Assembly: GCA_003050645.1 (NCBI GenBank)
Contig: PEBX01000023.1
Span: 1-40,222, forward strand
DNA length: 40,222 nucleotides
DNA from: Candidatus Carbonibacillus altaicus
GTDB lineage: Bacteria > Bacillota > Bacilli > Thermicanales > DSM-22653
Direction of reading: 5' to 3'
Of this stretch, positions 24,328 through 32,248 are shown one piece after another. A model generated the notes under the pieces. That model did not search any database and was not told the origin of the DNA. It was given only the letters and a program-made list of their open reading frames with translations. Position numbers and translations under genes: made by a program. Position 1 is the stretch's first letter; each line of letters begins with the position of its first letter.

Positions 24328-25116
24328 GTGAACGAACTTGAAACAACTGGTCATCGTGGGCATGAAGCGATCATCCAATCGTTCCGTACTCGCCCGGCCG
24401 TTCGTTTTATACCGTTTATTATGGGCGGCGATCCGACGCTTGAAGCAACGGAAAAACATATTCATGCTCTCGCACGCCTGGGGGCGACCGTGATCGAAAT
24501 CGGTGTACCTTACTCTGATCCGCTCGCCGATGGTCCCGTTATTCAAGAAGCAGCCCTGCGTGCACTTCAGGCGGGGACGACAGTGCGCGGACTTTTTGAC
24601 CTTGTTCGCCGCGTGCGCGCTGCAGGTGTCACTGTTCCGATCGTTTTTCTCGTGTACGTCAATACGGTTTTGCGCTACGGGATCCAAGCATTTTTTAACG
24701 AGGCCCGCGCCGCTGGGGTCGAAGGCCTCATGATCCCCGATCTATCCTGGGAAGAGAGCGCGCCTTTTCGCGAAGCAGAGGAGGCTACGGGCATCGCCCT
24801 CATTCCGCTCGTCACGTTAACATCGAGGCATCGTCTTCCTTACCTTTTAAAAGATCGCACCGGGTTTGTATACGTTGTCTCCTCGCTCGGCGTTACCGGT
24901 ACGCGCGAGGAACTGGATAAGCGGCTCGTCTCCTATCTTACTGAAGTTCGAAAAAATACCGATCTGCCGGTAGCCGTTGGTTTTGGCATCAGTCAAAAAG
25001 AGCATATAGAGACTCTTTCTCCACACGCTGATGCCGTCATCATCGGCTCGCATCTCGTCTCTCACCTTGCTGCCGGTGGTTCGATCGATGACTGGTATAA
25101 AACGCTCTTTGCGTAA
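24328..25116 (+). CDS. trpA: Tryptophan synthase alpha chain
   Basis: A 262-residue TIM barrel releasing indole from indole-3-glycerol phosphate and passing it to TrpB. The catalytic Glu57 lies in VIEIGVPYSDPLADGP with Asp68; FIPFIMGGDP starts the barrel and VAVGFGIS is the phosphate site. The start is GTG 24328, 3 nt after the trpB stop, so the two are coupled. Length is normal. It is the last trp gene; no clear terminator follows. Confidence 0.97.
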   Translation: MNELETTGHRGHEAIIQSFRTRPAVRFIPFIMGGDPTLEATEKHIHALARLGATVIEIGVPYSDPLADGPVIQEAALRALQAGTTVRGLFDLVRRVRAAGVTVPIVFLVYVNTVLRYGIQAFFNEARAAGVEGLMIPDLSWEESAPFREAEEATGIALIPLVTLTSRHRLPYLLKDRTGFVYVVSSLGVTGTREELDKRLVSYLTEVRKNTDLPVAVGFGISQKEHIETLSPHADAVIIGSHLVSHLAAGGSIDDWYKTLFA

Positions 25117-25429
25117 TCGAAACCGTATATGCATGAGGGTACGTGCGTGGAAGACCGTCCAAGAACTGCTCACCGTAGACAAATCCCGGAAGGTCGAGTA
25201 TGGGTGCCGGGCAACCCACGGATGCTAGGGATTGCGCAGGATCTGGAGGTGGGCTGGGTCGCAGGGCTGGGCGCGTTCATGAAACGGTCGCGTGCGGCCA
25301 CGACGTATAACATCGTTGTTTGATGCAGCCTATTGTTCTTAAAGGGGGTGACTTTTCTGGTGCGTCTTTTTATGTTACAATGAATCTCATCGATTTAAAG
25401 AGTTAAAGTGAAGCGAGGCGCATAAGCGA
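25117..25429 (+). other. 313-nt spacer between trpA and hisC with a hisC promoter
   Basis: In B. subtilis trpA and hisC are nearly adjacent. Here a GC-rich stretch (25120-25320) shows no gene I can support: the open frame at 25129-25323 lacks a ribosome binding site and familiar protein features. At its 3' end is an extended -10 promoter. No terminator hairpin with a T-run was seen, so read-through from trp is likely as well. Confidence 0.6.
25373..25381 (+). promoter_or_regulatory. Extended -10 promoter for hisC
   Basis: TGTTACAAT has TG one base before TACAAT (25376-25381), but the -35 region is weak (TTTTCT at 17 nt). It is 48 nt upstream of hisC, allowing hisC-tyrA-aroA to be expressed apart from trp attenuation. 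Confidence 0.5.
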
Positions 25430-26479
25430 ATGGCTCTACGCTGGAATGATTTGTCGCATATCCCTCTTTATGAACCTGGTAAGCCCATCGATGGTTTAGA
25501 AGATGTCATCAAACTGGCCTCGAATGAAAATCCTTACGGCCCTTCACCCAAAGTAACGGAAGCGATCCTCGCCGCTTTGGGTGAAGTCTATCTGTATCCC
25601 GATGGGGCGGGGCGTGCGCTGAAGCAGACACTGAGCGAGTATTACGGTTTTCCGCCCGAATTTTTTATTTTAGGAGCCGGTGCCGATGAGCTCATCTCCA
25701 TGCTTCCCGTTTTGACCCTCGGTCCAGGGCGCGAGGCGATCATGGCGGAGATCACGTTTCCGATGTATCGCATCGCCACGCTTTTAGCAGGTGGACGCGT
25801 GCGCACGGTATCGATGACGGATCACTATGACCTTGATCTGTCCGCACATCTAACGGCTATTCATGAAAAGACCGGTCTTATGTATATCGCTAATCCGAAC
25901 AACCCGACGGGGAAAATTGTCGATCGAGAGGCACTTCTTTCTTTTTTAAAACGTGTGCCGGACGATCTTATCGTCGTACTGGATGAAGCATATGCCGAAT
26001 ATGTGACGGATGAAGCATATGCGAGCGCCCTTACATTTCTTCCGGACTTTCCGAACCTGATCGTCCTCCGGACGTTTTCCAAAGCCTATGGTCTGGCGGG
26101 TCTTAGGATCGGCTATGGAATCGCCCATCCCGAGCTGATCACAGCTTTAGAGCGGACCCGCAAACCCTTTAATACATCACGTCTTGCGCAGCAGGCAGCG
26201 ATCGCCGCTTTAGGCGATCAAGCGTATGTGGCGCGCGTCATTCAGGCTACGGTAAACGAGCGCACGCGTGTCTATCAAACGATCGTCGAAGAGGGCTGGG
26301 ACGTCCTTCCAAGCGAGACGAACTTCCTCTTTTTGCCACATGCCGATCCACGAACGCTCGCTTATACGTTAGAGGAAAAAGGAATCATCGTTCGGCCGCT
26401 TGCCGGCGGGCTCCGGGTGACGATCGGTACACCGGAACAAAATGATCGGCTGCTTCAGGCCGTGTCAACGCTCAGCTGA
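25430..26479 (+). CDS. hisC: Histidinol-phosphate / aromatic aminotransferase
   Basis: A 349-residue PLP-dependent class I/II aminotransferase. SNENPYGPSP (residues 31-40), NPNNPTG (155-161), DEAY (185-188) and the PLP lysine Lys218 in TFSKAYGLAGLRIGYG are intact. In B. subtilis HisC serves both histidine synthesis and the last step to Tyr and Phe; its place between trpA and tyrA supports a double role here. ATG 25430 has GAGG about 11 nt upstream. Length is normal. Confidence 0.95.
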   Translation: MALRWNDLSHIPLYEPGKPIDGLEDVIKLASNENPYGPSPKVTEAILAALGEVYLYPDGAGRALKQTLSEYYGFPPEFFILGAGADELISMLPVLTLGPGREAIMAEITFPMYRIATLLAGGRVRTVSMTDHYDLDLSAHLTAIHEKTGLMYIANPNNPTGKIVDREALLSFLKRVPDDLIVVLDEAYAEYVTDEAYASALTFLPDFPNLIVLRTFSKAYGLAGLRIGYGIAHPELITALERTRKPFNTSRLAQQAAIAALGDQAYVARVIQATVNERTRVYQTIVEEGWDVLPSETNFLFLPHADPRTLAYTLEEKGIIVRPLAGGLRVTIGTPEQNDRLLQAVSTLS

Positions 26480-26484
26480 ACGTT

Positions 26485-26602
26485 CATACAACTCAAGCAA
26501 ACAACTTGAGCATACAACTCAAGCAAACAACTTGAGCATACAACCTAAGCAAACAACTTTGAGCACACGACCTAAGCAAACAACTTGAGCATATAACCTG
26601 AG
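26485..26602 (+). repeat. 4.5 tandem copies of a 26-27-nt unit with internal hairpins (hisC-tyrA spacer)
   Basis: Units at 26485-26510 and 26511-26536 are identical; those at 26537-26563 (27 nt) and 26564-26589 are diverged; a half unit follows at 26590-26602. In the first two, CTCAAG and CTTGAG, seven bases apart, can form a stem; in the others the left arm is CCTAAG. The array fills most of the 199-nt hisC-tyrA spacer. Confidence 0.95.
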
Positions 26603-26678
26603 ATGGGATCAACGGATGGACGCAAAAGTAAATGAGAGCTCTCTTTTAGATTACCGTCTCAACAGGGAGGACCGTTTT

Positions 26679-27809
26679 ATGCGCTCTGTGGTCGTGATTG
26701 GGCTGGGACTCATCGGTGCCTCACTCGCCGTCGCCTTAAAAAAAGGCGGTGCTGTTTTGGTGAGTGGTTTTGACAAAGACCCTGCGCGTGTCGAAGAGGC
26801 ATTCAAACTGGGACTCATCCATCGTGCGATCAGTCACACGATGCTTAAACCGGAATTGGAACAGGCGGACGTGATTCTTCTTGCCATGCCGGTAGGCGAG
26901 ATTTTGCGCTTTTTACCGGAGCTCGCCCAAGAGAAACTTAAACCCGGCGTGATCATTAGCGATGTTGGCAGTACCAAAAAAAGCATTGTCGATCTCGCTC
27001 GGCAATTGTTTGCTGGCCGCGATGTATTGTTTATCGGTGGGCACCCGATGGCCGGGTCGCACAAATCTGGACTTGCTGCAGCCCGGGCGGATTTATTTGA
27101 GAATGCCTATTACGTTCTCGTACCGACACGCCCGACAAAAGATCACGAAGTGCTGGAAGAGCTCTTAAGCCCGACCCGGGCTCAGTTTGTCGTGATGGAA
27201 GCAGACGTCCATGATCAGGTCGTCGCTGTCGTGAGTCATATGCCTCACCTTATAGCAGCGCTCATGGTCGATGATTTAAGAGAACGCGCCGAGCACGAAC
27301 CGTGGTTTAAACTTCTGGCTGCCGGTGGCTTTAAAGATATGACGCGCATTGCAGCAGCGAACCCGATTATGTGGCGGGACATTTTGCTTGACAATCGCGT
27401 CCGGCTCGTATCGTTGATTGACAGATGGCAAGTGCGGCTGAATGCGTATAAAAGAGCATTGCTTGAAAGCGACGGGGAAAAAGTCGCAGCCCTTTTTACC
27501 CGGTCGAATGATTTTCGTCGCCGTCTACCCGAAAAAAGATCTGGTGCCGTGCGCCCGGCCTATGATCTCTATTTGGACATACCGGATCAGCCGGGGATGA
27601 TCGGACGGGTAACGACCCTTTTAGGCGAGGCGGGGATCAGTCTCGTTAATATCGAAATCATGGAACTCCGGGAAGATATTATGGGCGTACTTCGCCTTGC
27701 TTTTCGTAACGACCATGATTTAAAACGCGCCCAGGCTTTGCTAAAAGATGCGGGCTTTCGTTTGCATACGCTGGATATTGAGGGCGCGCCTGCATATCCG
27801 AGGTCATAG
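26679..27809 (+). CDS. tyrA: Prephenate dehydrogenase with ACT domain
   Basis: A 376-residue enzyme oxidising prephenate to 4-hydroxyphenylpyruvate. The N-terminal NAD site is VVVIGLGLIGASLAVAL; DVGSTKKSIV, FIGGHPMAGSHKSGLAAA and the AAGGFKDMTRIAAANPIMWRDI region hold the substrate residues. The last 75 residues form an ACT domain (DLYLDIPDQPGMIGRVTTLL) for feedback by tyrosine. ATG 26679 is preferred, because AGGGAGGA (26664-26671) lies 7 nt upstream and the NAD motif then follows at once. ATG 26616 would add 21 residues without a good ribosome binding site. No fused chorismate mutase. Confidence 0.95.
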   Translation: MRSVVVIGLGLIGASLAVALKKGGAVLVSGFDKDPARVEEAFKLGLIHRAISHTMLKPELEQADVILLAMPVGEILRFLPELAQEKLKPGVIISDVGSTKKSIVDLARQLFAGRDVLFIGGHPMAGSHKSGLAAARADLFENAYYVLVPTRPTKDHEVLEELLSPTRAQFVVMEADVHDQVVAVVSHMPHLIAALMVDDLRERAEHEPWFKLLAAGGFKDMTRIAAANPIMWRDILLDNRVRLVSLIDRWQVRLNAYKRALLESDGEKVAALFTRSNDFRRRLPEKRSGAVRPAYDLYLDIPDQPGMIGRVTTLLGEAGISLVNIEIMELREDIMGVLRLAFRNDHDLKRAQALLKDAGFRLHTLDIEGAPAYPRS

Positions 27810-27974
27810 CATAGGCGGCTAGGTGACATAGAACGTTCAAACATCGAACGAATACGATGAAAGAAATAGACCGAGATTAAACAAGGTGGGACAGGTTGAT
27901 CGAGAACAAACGAAGATGAAACTAACAGCTTTATAGCATAAAGCAGCCATAGACCAGGAAAAGACAGGCGGTGA

Positions 27975-29372
27975 ATGTTTTTGTCTTTACGGTACGAAGC
28001 AGTCGTCCGGCTTTTACGAGATCCCGATCGTGCAGAAATTTATAGTCCGAAAGCCATTAAAACGCGCCTTTCTGTTCCCGGGGACAAGTCGATTTCGCAC
28101 CGCGCTATTATGCTCGCTTCTTTAGCCGAAGGTGAGACCGCAATTCATGGCTTGCTCTGGGGTGAAGACGTGCTGGCGACGAAGCACATGTTCGAAGCAA
28201 TGGGCGTAAAGATGCGCGTCATGGATGATCGCCTTACGATATCCGGGGTCGGCCTGAATGGCTTAACCGCGCCCCAGCACGTTCTCCATGCCGGTAATTC
28301 CGGGACGACCGCTCGGCTCGTGTTAGGGGTTCTCGCAGGTCAGGATTTTTTTTCCGTTCTCGACGGAGACGATTCGCTCGTCCGGCGCCCGATGGCGCGG
28401 GTCGTCGAACCGCTCAGACAGATGGGAGCGCGGATCGAGGGCCGTGAGGGCGGGCGCTATCTTCCGCTTGCGATGCACGGCATCCGGCCGCTTAAGCCAA
28501 TTGTTTACCGGCTACCGGTTGCGAGCGCTCAAGTGAAATCTGCGCTCCTTTTGGCCGCTCTGTATGCAGGCGGGGAGAGCTGTATCGAAGAAACGGTTCC
28601 GACGCGTGATCACACCGAACGGATGCTCCGTACCTTTGGTGTACCGATTTCATCGGAAAATGGGCGTATCTGTCTTCAGGGAGGGGCGGAGCAGCGTTTC
28701 GTTTCACCAGGTACGATCTCGGTACCGGGTGATTTTTCTTCGGCTGCTTTCTGGCTGGCGCTTGCGGTGATGCACCAAGATGCGGAGATTATCATTGAAA
28801 ACGTCGGCATCAATCCTACGCGTACCGGTTTTCTGGAGGTGCTTCAGGCGATGGGGGCGGAGATCGAAGTCATATCGGTATCATCTGTTGAGCCCACAGG
28901 GGGGACGCTCCAAGGGCCCGCCGCTTCATCTTCAGCGCTTGTCGGGGAACCTGTTGCAAATCTTATGGCCCGTACGTCCACGCTAAACGGTACCACCGTA
29001 GCGGGAGAGATCATCCCTCGCTTGATCGATGAGCTGCCGCTCCTCGCCATCGTCGCCACGCAGGCGCAAGGACGGACGATCGTACGGGATGCGGAAGAGC
29101 TTAAAGTAAAAGAAAGCGACCGCATCCGGGACGTCGCGATGCGTCTTCAGGCGATGGGGGCGAGTGTTTTGGCGACCGATGACGGTTGGATCATCGACGG
29201 GCCGACGCCGCTTAAGCCGGCAGAACTACCACCTTCGTCCGATCACCGCATCGCCATGGCTTTTTCGATCGCCGCCCTGATAGCAAAAGGCGACCGCCCG
29301 ACCATCCTTCACGCACCGTCCGTTGCGGCTGTGTCGTACCCCAGCTTTTTTGAGGTGTTAAAGAATTTTTAA
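27975..29372 (+). CDS. aroA: 3-phosphoshikimate 1-carboxyvinyltransferase (EPSP synthase, class II signatures)
   Basis: A 465-residue enzyme joining phosphoenolpyruvate to shikimate-3-phosphate. It has GDKSISHRA (residues 36-44), GNSGTT (107-112), SAQVK (184-188), RDHTE (211-215) and NPTRTG (280-285); the RxHTE and SAQxK motifs are those used to describe class II EPSP synthases. It is longer than B. subtilis AroE (428) because of about 25 N-terminal residues and a Ser/Gly/Ala-rich insertion near residues 300-325. ATG 27975 lies very close to AGGCGG; TTG 27981 would have better spacing and change only two residues. This closes the aro-trp-his-tyr supraoperon. Confidence 0.95.
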   Translation: MFLSLRYEAVVRLLRDPDRAEIYSPKAIKTRLSVPGDKSISHRAIMLASLAEGETAIHGLLWGEDVLATKHMFEAMGVKMRVMDDRLTISGVGLNGLTAPQHVLHAGNSGTTARLVLGVLAGQDFFSVLDGDDSLVRRPMARVVEPLRQMGARIEGREGGRYLPLAMHGIRPLKPIVYRLPVASAQVKSALLLAALYAGGESCIEETVPTRDHTERMLRTFGVPISSENGRICLQGGAEQRFVSPGTISVPGDFSSAAFWLALAVMHQDAEIIIENVGINPTRTGFLEVLQAMGAEIEVISVSSVEPTGGTLQGPAASSSALVGEPVANLMARTSTLNGTTVAGEIIPRLIDELPLLAIVATQAQGRTIVRDAEELKVKESDRIRDVAMRLQAMGASVLATDDGWIIDGPTPLKPAELPPSSDHRIAMAFSIAALIAKGDRPTILHAPSVAAVSYPSFFEVLKNF

Positions 29373-29401
29373 AACTATCGGTGCTTTTTTGCAAATGCCC
29401 C

Positions 29402-29429
29402 TTGACATATTCAACTTTTTACGTATAAT
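29402..29429 (+). promoter_or_regulatory. Strong sigma-A promoter before the amidohydrolase-like gene
   Basis: TTGACA (29402-29407) and TATAAT (29424-29429), both perfect, are 16 nt apart. The transcript should start near 29436 and meets a terminator-like hairpin after about 50-75 nt. Confidence 0.88.
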
Positions 29430-29435
29430 GATAGT

Positions 29436-29672
29436 AGTATGGTTTCTCTCCACTCCTATCTTCATATGTGTGCGTATGTAGCACAACCGTCCGTGATGGG
29501 CGGTTTTTTGTTTGCGCTTACAAAACGTCTTGCGGTTCTAATTTTTCTACCCTCATCGTACGATGGATTGAACCGAGTTAACGTGCTCCGACCGGCCTCG
29601 TTCAATCTCAAAAGACGTCGTGTGGTGTGTATCTTTAAGACATCATACGCCGTAAGATGGAGGGTAGATAAG
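29436..29672 (+). ncRNA. Possible leader RNA or small RNA (about 75 nt to terminator; about 237 nt with read-through)
   Basis: The interval from the predicted transcript start to the next gene has no supported protein. It does not match T-box, SAM, purine, TPP or lysine leaders that I can recognise: the T-box TGGnACCGCG element is absent. The open frame from 29439 lacks a ribosome binding site. The first 75 nt end in a clear terminator; the function of the RNA is unknown. Confidence 0.4.
29485..29509 (+). terminator. Intrinsic terminator or attenuator inside the leader
   Basis: AACCGTCC (29485-29492) pairs with GGGCGGTT (29498-29505), 8 bp with one G-U, loop GTGAT, then six T (29504-29509). 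It lies between the strong promoter and the 29673 start codon. It may produce a short RNA of about 75 nt, or act as an attenuator. Confidence 0.85.
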
Positions 29673-30662
29673 ATGGCTACATTTCGCCGTCTGATCGGTA
29701 CGACGCTTGTTTATGGCGAGGGGAAGCGCGAACCGTCTGAGCTCACCCTTCACGGCGAGAAAATCTATGACCTGGGTGGTATGCTCGGATTTCATCTGGC
29801 GGAGGAGACCGATCTTTTTGCTGAAGGGAGTCTCGTTTATCCGGGCAAGCTCTATGACGCACCCTTTTGGGATGTCTTGTATCAACCGGCAGCGTATCGT
29901 GAAAAAATGAAAAAGCTGTACCGCTTAGGGTACACATCTTTTGTCGACTGGGTGCCGTTCCATTCCTTGCAAACATTGCCACAGGATGTTCGGTATCATC
30001 AAGCGCTGCATGCGGATGCTCCTTTTGATTATACGTTAAAAATTTTTGCCAGAGCAGCAGATTTTTCCTTGCAACTGCTTCGAGCGGTCGACCGTCTTAA
30101 ATTAGTAGAACTGGTACTGTATGTGGATACGCCGCCGCTTGCCGTACGTCTGGATAGGCGTGCATTAAAAGATTTTGCGACGCAAAGCCCTTTATCGATC
30201 CGTCTTGATCTTCCGAAAGATCCTGTACCTCAAGAAAATGGTTATTTTGTCGAAAAAAGCAGTCTTGTCAATTGGGGAAAAACATGGTACGATGAACTAG
30301 TGAGTTCTGGTTTTCGTGTGTGCAGACAGTTTTCTTCACCTGACGGTCTTGAAACTGATGGTCTTGAAATGAAGGCGATGTATGCCGCCTCAGACCGTCA
30401 CGTCGAACATTCGGCGCGAGATGCGCAGCGTTTGCAAAAGTTAATGTATATGCAAAGCGGTTTATATGGTATAAAAGGAAGACTTGCACCCGGGGCTGAT
30501 GCCGATCTCGTGATCGATACGGCAGACGGTCGACATACATATTTGAGAGGAAAGCGCATTGAAGAAGACCACCTGCCGTACGGTGAGGGACGTTTTTTAT
30601 ACCCCAGACAAACGTTTATGTTGATCGATTCCTTTTTGAAGAAAGACTGTATGGTTCAATAA
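29673..30662 (+). CDS. Amidohydrolase-like protein lacking the metal-binding HxH (putative pseudoenzyme)
   Basis: A 329-residue protein. Near the C-terminus KGRLAPGADADLVI (residues 268-281) is the typical closing motif of dihydroorotase/amidohydrolase proteins, and LVYPGKLYDAPFWD (54-67) aligns with the family's LVLPGLIDxHxH. At the two expected metal-ligand histidines it has Pro and Trp. The helix EKMKKLYRLGYTSFVDW (76-92) fits the next family segment. It probably keeps the fold without the metal chemistry; function unknown. ATG 29673 is set by TGGAGGG (29658-29664), 8 nt upstream; the frame is open back to 29439 without a ribosome binding site. It takes the ypiA position of B. subtilis. 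Confidence 0.7.
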   Translation: MATFRRLIGTTLVYGEGKREPSELTLHGEKIYDLGGMLGFHLAEETDLFAEGSLVYPGKLYDAPFWDVLYQPAAYREKMKKLYRLGYTSFVDWVPFHSLQTLPQDVRYHQALHADAPFDYTLKIFARAADFSLQLLRAVDRLKLVELVLYVDTPPLAVRLDRRALKDFATQSPLSIRLDLPKDPVPQENGYFVEKSSLVNWGKTWYDELVSSGFRVCRQFSSPDGLETDGLEMKAMYAASDRHVEHSARDAQRLQKLMYMQSGLYGIKGRLAPGADADLVIDTADGRHTYLRGKRIEEDHLPYGEGRFLYPRQTFMLIDSFLKKDCMVQ

Positions 30663-30724
30663 CGCAACCCTACCGCGCCTGCTGCGTATAACAAAGTAGG
30701 GTACCTGCAAAGGAGGCCCGTGCC

Positions 30725-31312
30725 ATGTGCGATCAAGATCGAATGATTGTCCGTGCTGTAAAAGAAGGTCACATCGATCAATTCGCCAAACTGATCGCTT
30801 GTTATGAAGGCCGTTTGCGCCATTTTATTAAACAGTATTTGACCGCTTATCATATGCACGATATGGTGGACGACCTGTTGCAGGAGACGTTTCTCAAAGC
30901 CTATCATCATATTCATGATTTTCGTGATGACGAAGCACAGTTTTCAACCTGGCTGTATACGATTGCCAAAAACACGGTTCTCAGCGAATTAAGACGCAGT
31001 TATCATCAAGATCTCGCCTATGATGATCAGCTGCTCGCCCGACGACCGGCACCCGAAAAACAACCCGAACAATCAGCGGTTTTAAAAGAGACGGCGCAGT
31101 ATGTGCAAGATGCGATTCAGACGCTCCCCGAACGGCAGCGCGCCTGCGTTGTTCTCCGTGAATATGAAGAGTTGGATTATAAAGATATCGCTAGCCGACT
31201 GGGCCTTTCGGTAAGTTCCGTAAAATCGCTTTTATTTCGAGCGAGACAGAGCTTGAGACAAAAGCTGGAACCTTATGTACTGGAAAAAACACCGGAAGGG
31301 GCTGATACATAA
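30725..31312 (+). CDS. ECF-type RNA polymerase sigma factor
   Basis: A 195-residue sigma-70 family protein with only regions 2 and 4. Region 2 runs from about residue 20 to 92 (DDLLQETFLKAYHHIHDF and FSTWLYTIAKNTVLSELRR). A linker rich in Pro and Gln follows, then region 4 (LPERQRACVVLREYEELDY and DIASRLGLSVSSVKSLLFRAR) with its helix-turn-helix. ATG 30725 lies 7 nt after AAAGGAGGCC. The next gene, 23 nt downstream, encodes a membrane protein likely to be its anti-sigma partner. The signal is unknown. Confidence 0.93.
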   Translation: MCDQDRMIVRAVKEGHIDQFAKLIACYEGRLRHFIKQYLTAYHMHDMVDDLLQETFLKAYHHIHDFRDDEAQFSTWLYTIAKNTVLSELRRSYHQDLAYDDQLLARRPAPEKQPEQSAVLKETAQYVQDAIQTLPERQRACVVLREYEELDYKDIASRLGLSVSSVKSLLFRARQSLRQKLEPYVLEKTPEGADT

Positions 31313-31335
31313 CCATTCGAGGAGGTGGTCTAACT

Positions 31336-31806
31336 GTGCAAGCGGGAGACAATGAATCGTCTCGTGCCACCTCGCCCCTGATCGAGCAGGTGATGGGAAA
31401 AATCCGCGAAGAAACTCCCTGGGCCTATCCTGATGCACCGGATAGAAAAAAGCGCCTCGTCAGACGATTGCAGGTCGGCATGGGGGTACTCATAGGTTTA
31501 GTGATGATACTTGGTGCAACGCTTTACCAGCAGGGTAACTTGAGTGATGTACAGAATCCTACAGAAGACACTCTATCTCCTGCGCTCATCGTCGGATCGA
31601 TGGCTTTCGCCGAACACCGTTCTCTCCCTCCGGAAGACGGACGGCTTTCCGATCAGTTTTTGGAAGCGCTGGTCGATGTCCAAGCGCATGCTTTTTACCG
31701 GCCCTATTGGCCGACGGTGACGATGAACGTTTCGCTCATTATGCTTCTTTTAAGTGTGTTTGTGGTGACGATCTGGCTCATCTGGTGGTTTCGTCGGACG
31801 GAATGA
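31336..31806 (+). CDS. Two-helix membrane protein, putative anti-sigma partner
   Basis: A 156-residue protein starting at GTG 31336 after GGAGGTGG. Residues 1-46 are polar and would be cytoplasmic. A first membrane helix (about 47-64) is followed by an extracytoplasmic loop of about 60 residues (acidic, with SPALIVGSMAFAEHRS) and a second helix (about 129-151) ending in WFRR. This topology fits a membrane regulator of the sigma factor just upstream. It lacks the HxxxCxxC zinc motif of ZAS-type anti-sigma factors, so the role is inferred from gene order alone. Confidence 0.7.
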   Translation: MQAGDNESSRATSPLIEQVMGKIREETPWAYPDAPDRKKRLVRRLQVGMGVLIGLVMILGATLYQQGNLSDVQNPTEDTLSPALIVGSMAFAEHRSLPPEDGRLSDQFLEALVDVQAHAFYRPYWPTVTMNVSLIMLLLSVFVVTIWLIWWFRRTE

Positions 31807-31812
31807 ACGCGC

Positions 31813-31848
31813 AGTATAAGCGAATGATGTAGTATAAGCGAATGATAA
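31813..31848 (+). repeat. Tandem 18-nt duplication
   Basis: Copies at 31813-31830 and 31831-31848 share their first 16 bases, agtataagcgaatgat. It lies just after the putative anti-sigma gene and before its terminator. Confidence 0.9.
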
Positions 31849-31862
31849 CAGTGCACAACTGA

Positions 31863-31890
31863 GCCGCCCCTTTGGGAGTGCGGTTTTTTT
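31863..31890 (+). terminator. Terminator after the sigma/membrane pair
   Basis: CCGC (31864-31867) pairs with GCGG (31880-31883); CCC/GGG extend the stem with a three-base bulge; a T-run of seven follows (31884-31890). Confidence 0.75.
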
Positions 31891-31987
31891 ATTTTTTTAC
31901 GTTTGATGTTTAGAGCATACCACGATTGGCTAAGAATGGAAGTAGAACGCGCTCGATGAAGCGGCCTGCATGAGGAGGCGAGGTCAC

Positions 31988-32179
31988 TTGGAAAAACAAC
32001 AGCTTTTTCCTGTCAATCCTCTGTACAGCGTGTTAGCAGAACTTGTTCTGGATGAAGTCGTACGGCTCTACCGAATAGAACAGTTAAAAAAAGCGATTGA
32101 TGATGCGCTTCTCTCTCGAGATGAAGAAAAGTTCTTGCAGCTGAGTGAGGAATTGCGTATGCTTAAGTGTGAACCTTAA
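31988..32179 (+). CDS. IDEAL-domain protein (YpiB C-terminal-like)
   Basis: A 63-residue protein ending in an IDEAL-type domain, LYRIEQLKKAIDDALLSRDEEKFLQLSEELRML (pieces at about 28-60). The IDEAL family takes its name from the short helix pair I-D-x-A-L, seen here as IDDAL. In B. subtilis the same position before ypiF and qcrA holds ypiB, a longer protein with a UPF0302 domain followed by IDEAL; only the C-terminal part is present here. TTG 31988 follows AGGAGG (31973-31978). Role unknown; a small adaptor is possible. Confidence 0.75.
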   Translation: MEKQQLFPVNPLYSVLAELVLDEVVRLYRIEQLKKAIDDALLSRDEEKFLQLSEELRMLKCEP

Positions 32180-32248
32180 CAGACTGAAAGACCATGACGA
32201 CCGTAGACGTTCTTGCTTACAATAAACTTGGGAGAAGGAGAAGTCTGC

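Noticed and set aside
25129-25323. A 64-residue coding sequence between trpA and hisC
   Set aside because: No ribosome binding site, odd composition and no recognisable fold; it probably remains open by chance in a GC-rich spacer.
26485-26602. A small CRISPR array
   Set aside because: Units are directly adjacent with no unique spacers, and no cas gene is near. It is a simple tandem repeat.
29439-29672. A 78-residue N-terminal extension of the amidohydrolase-like protein
   Set aside because: It would be translated through a strong terminator hairpin and has no ribosome binding site; ATG 29673 has a good one.
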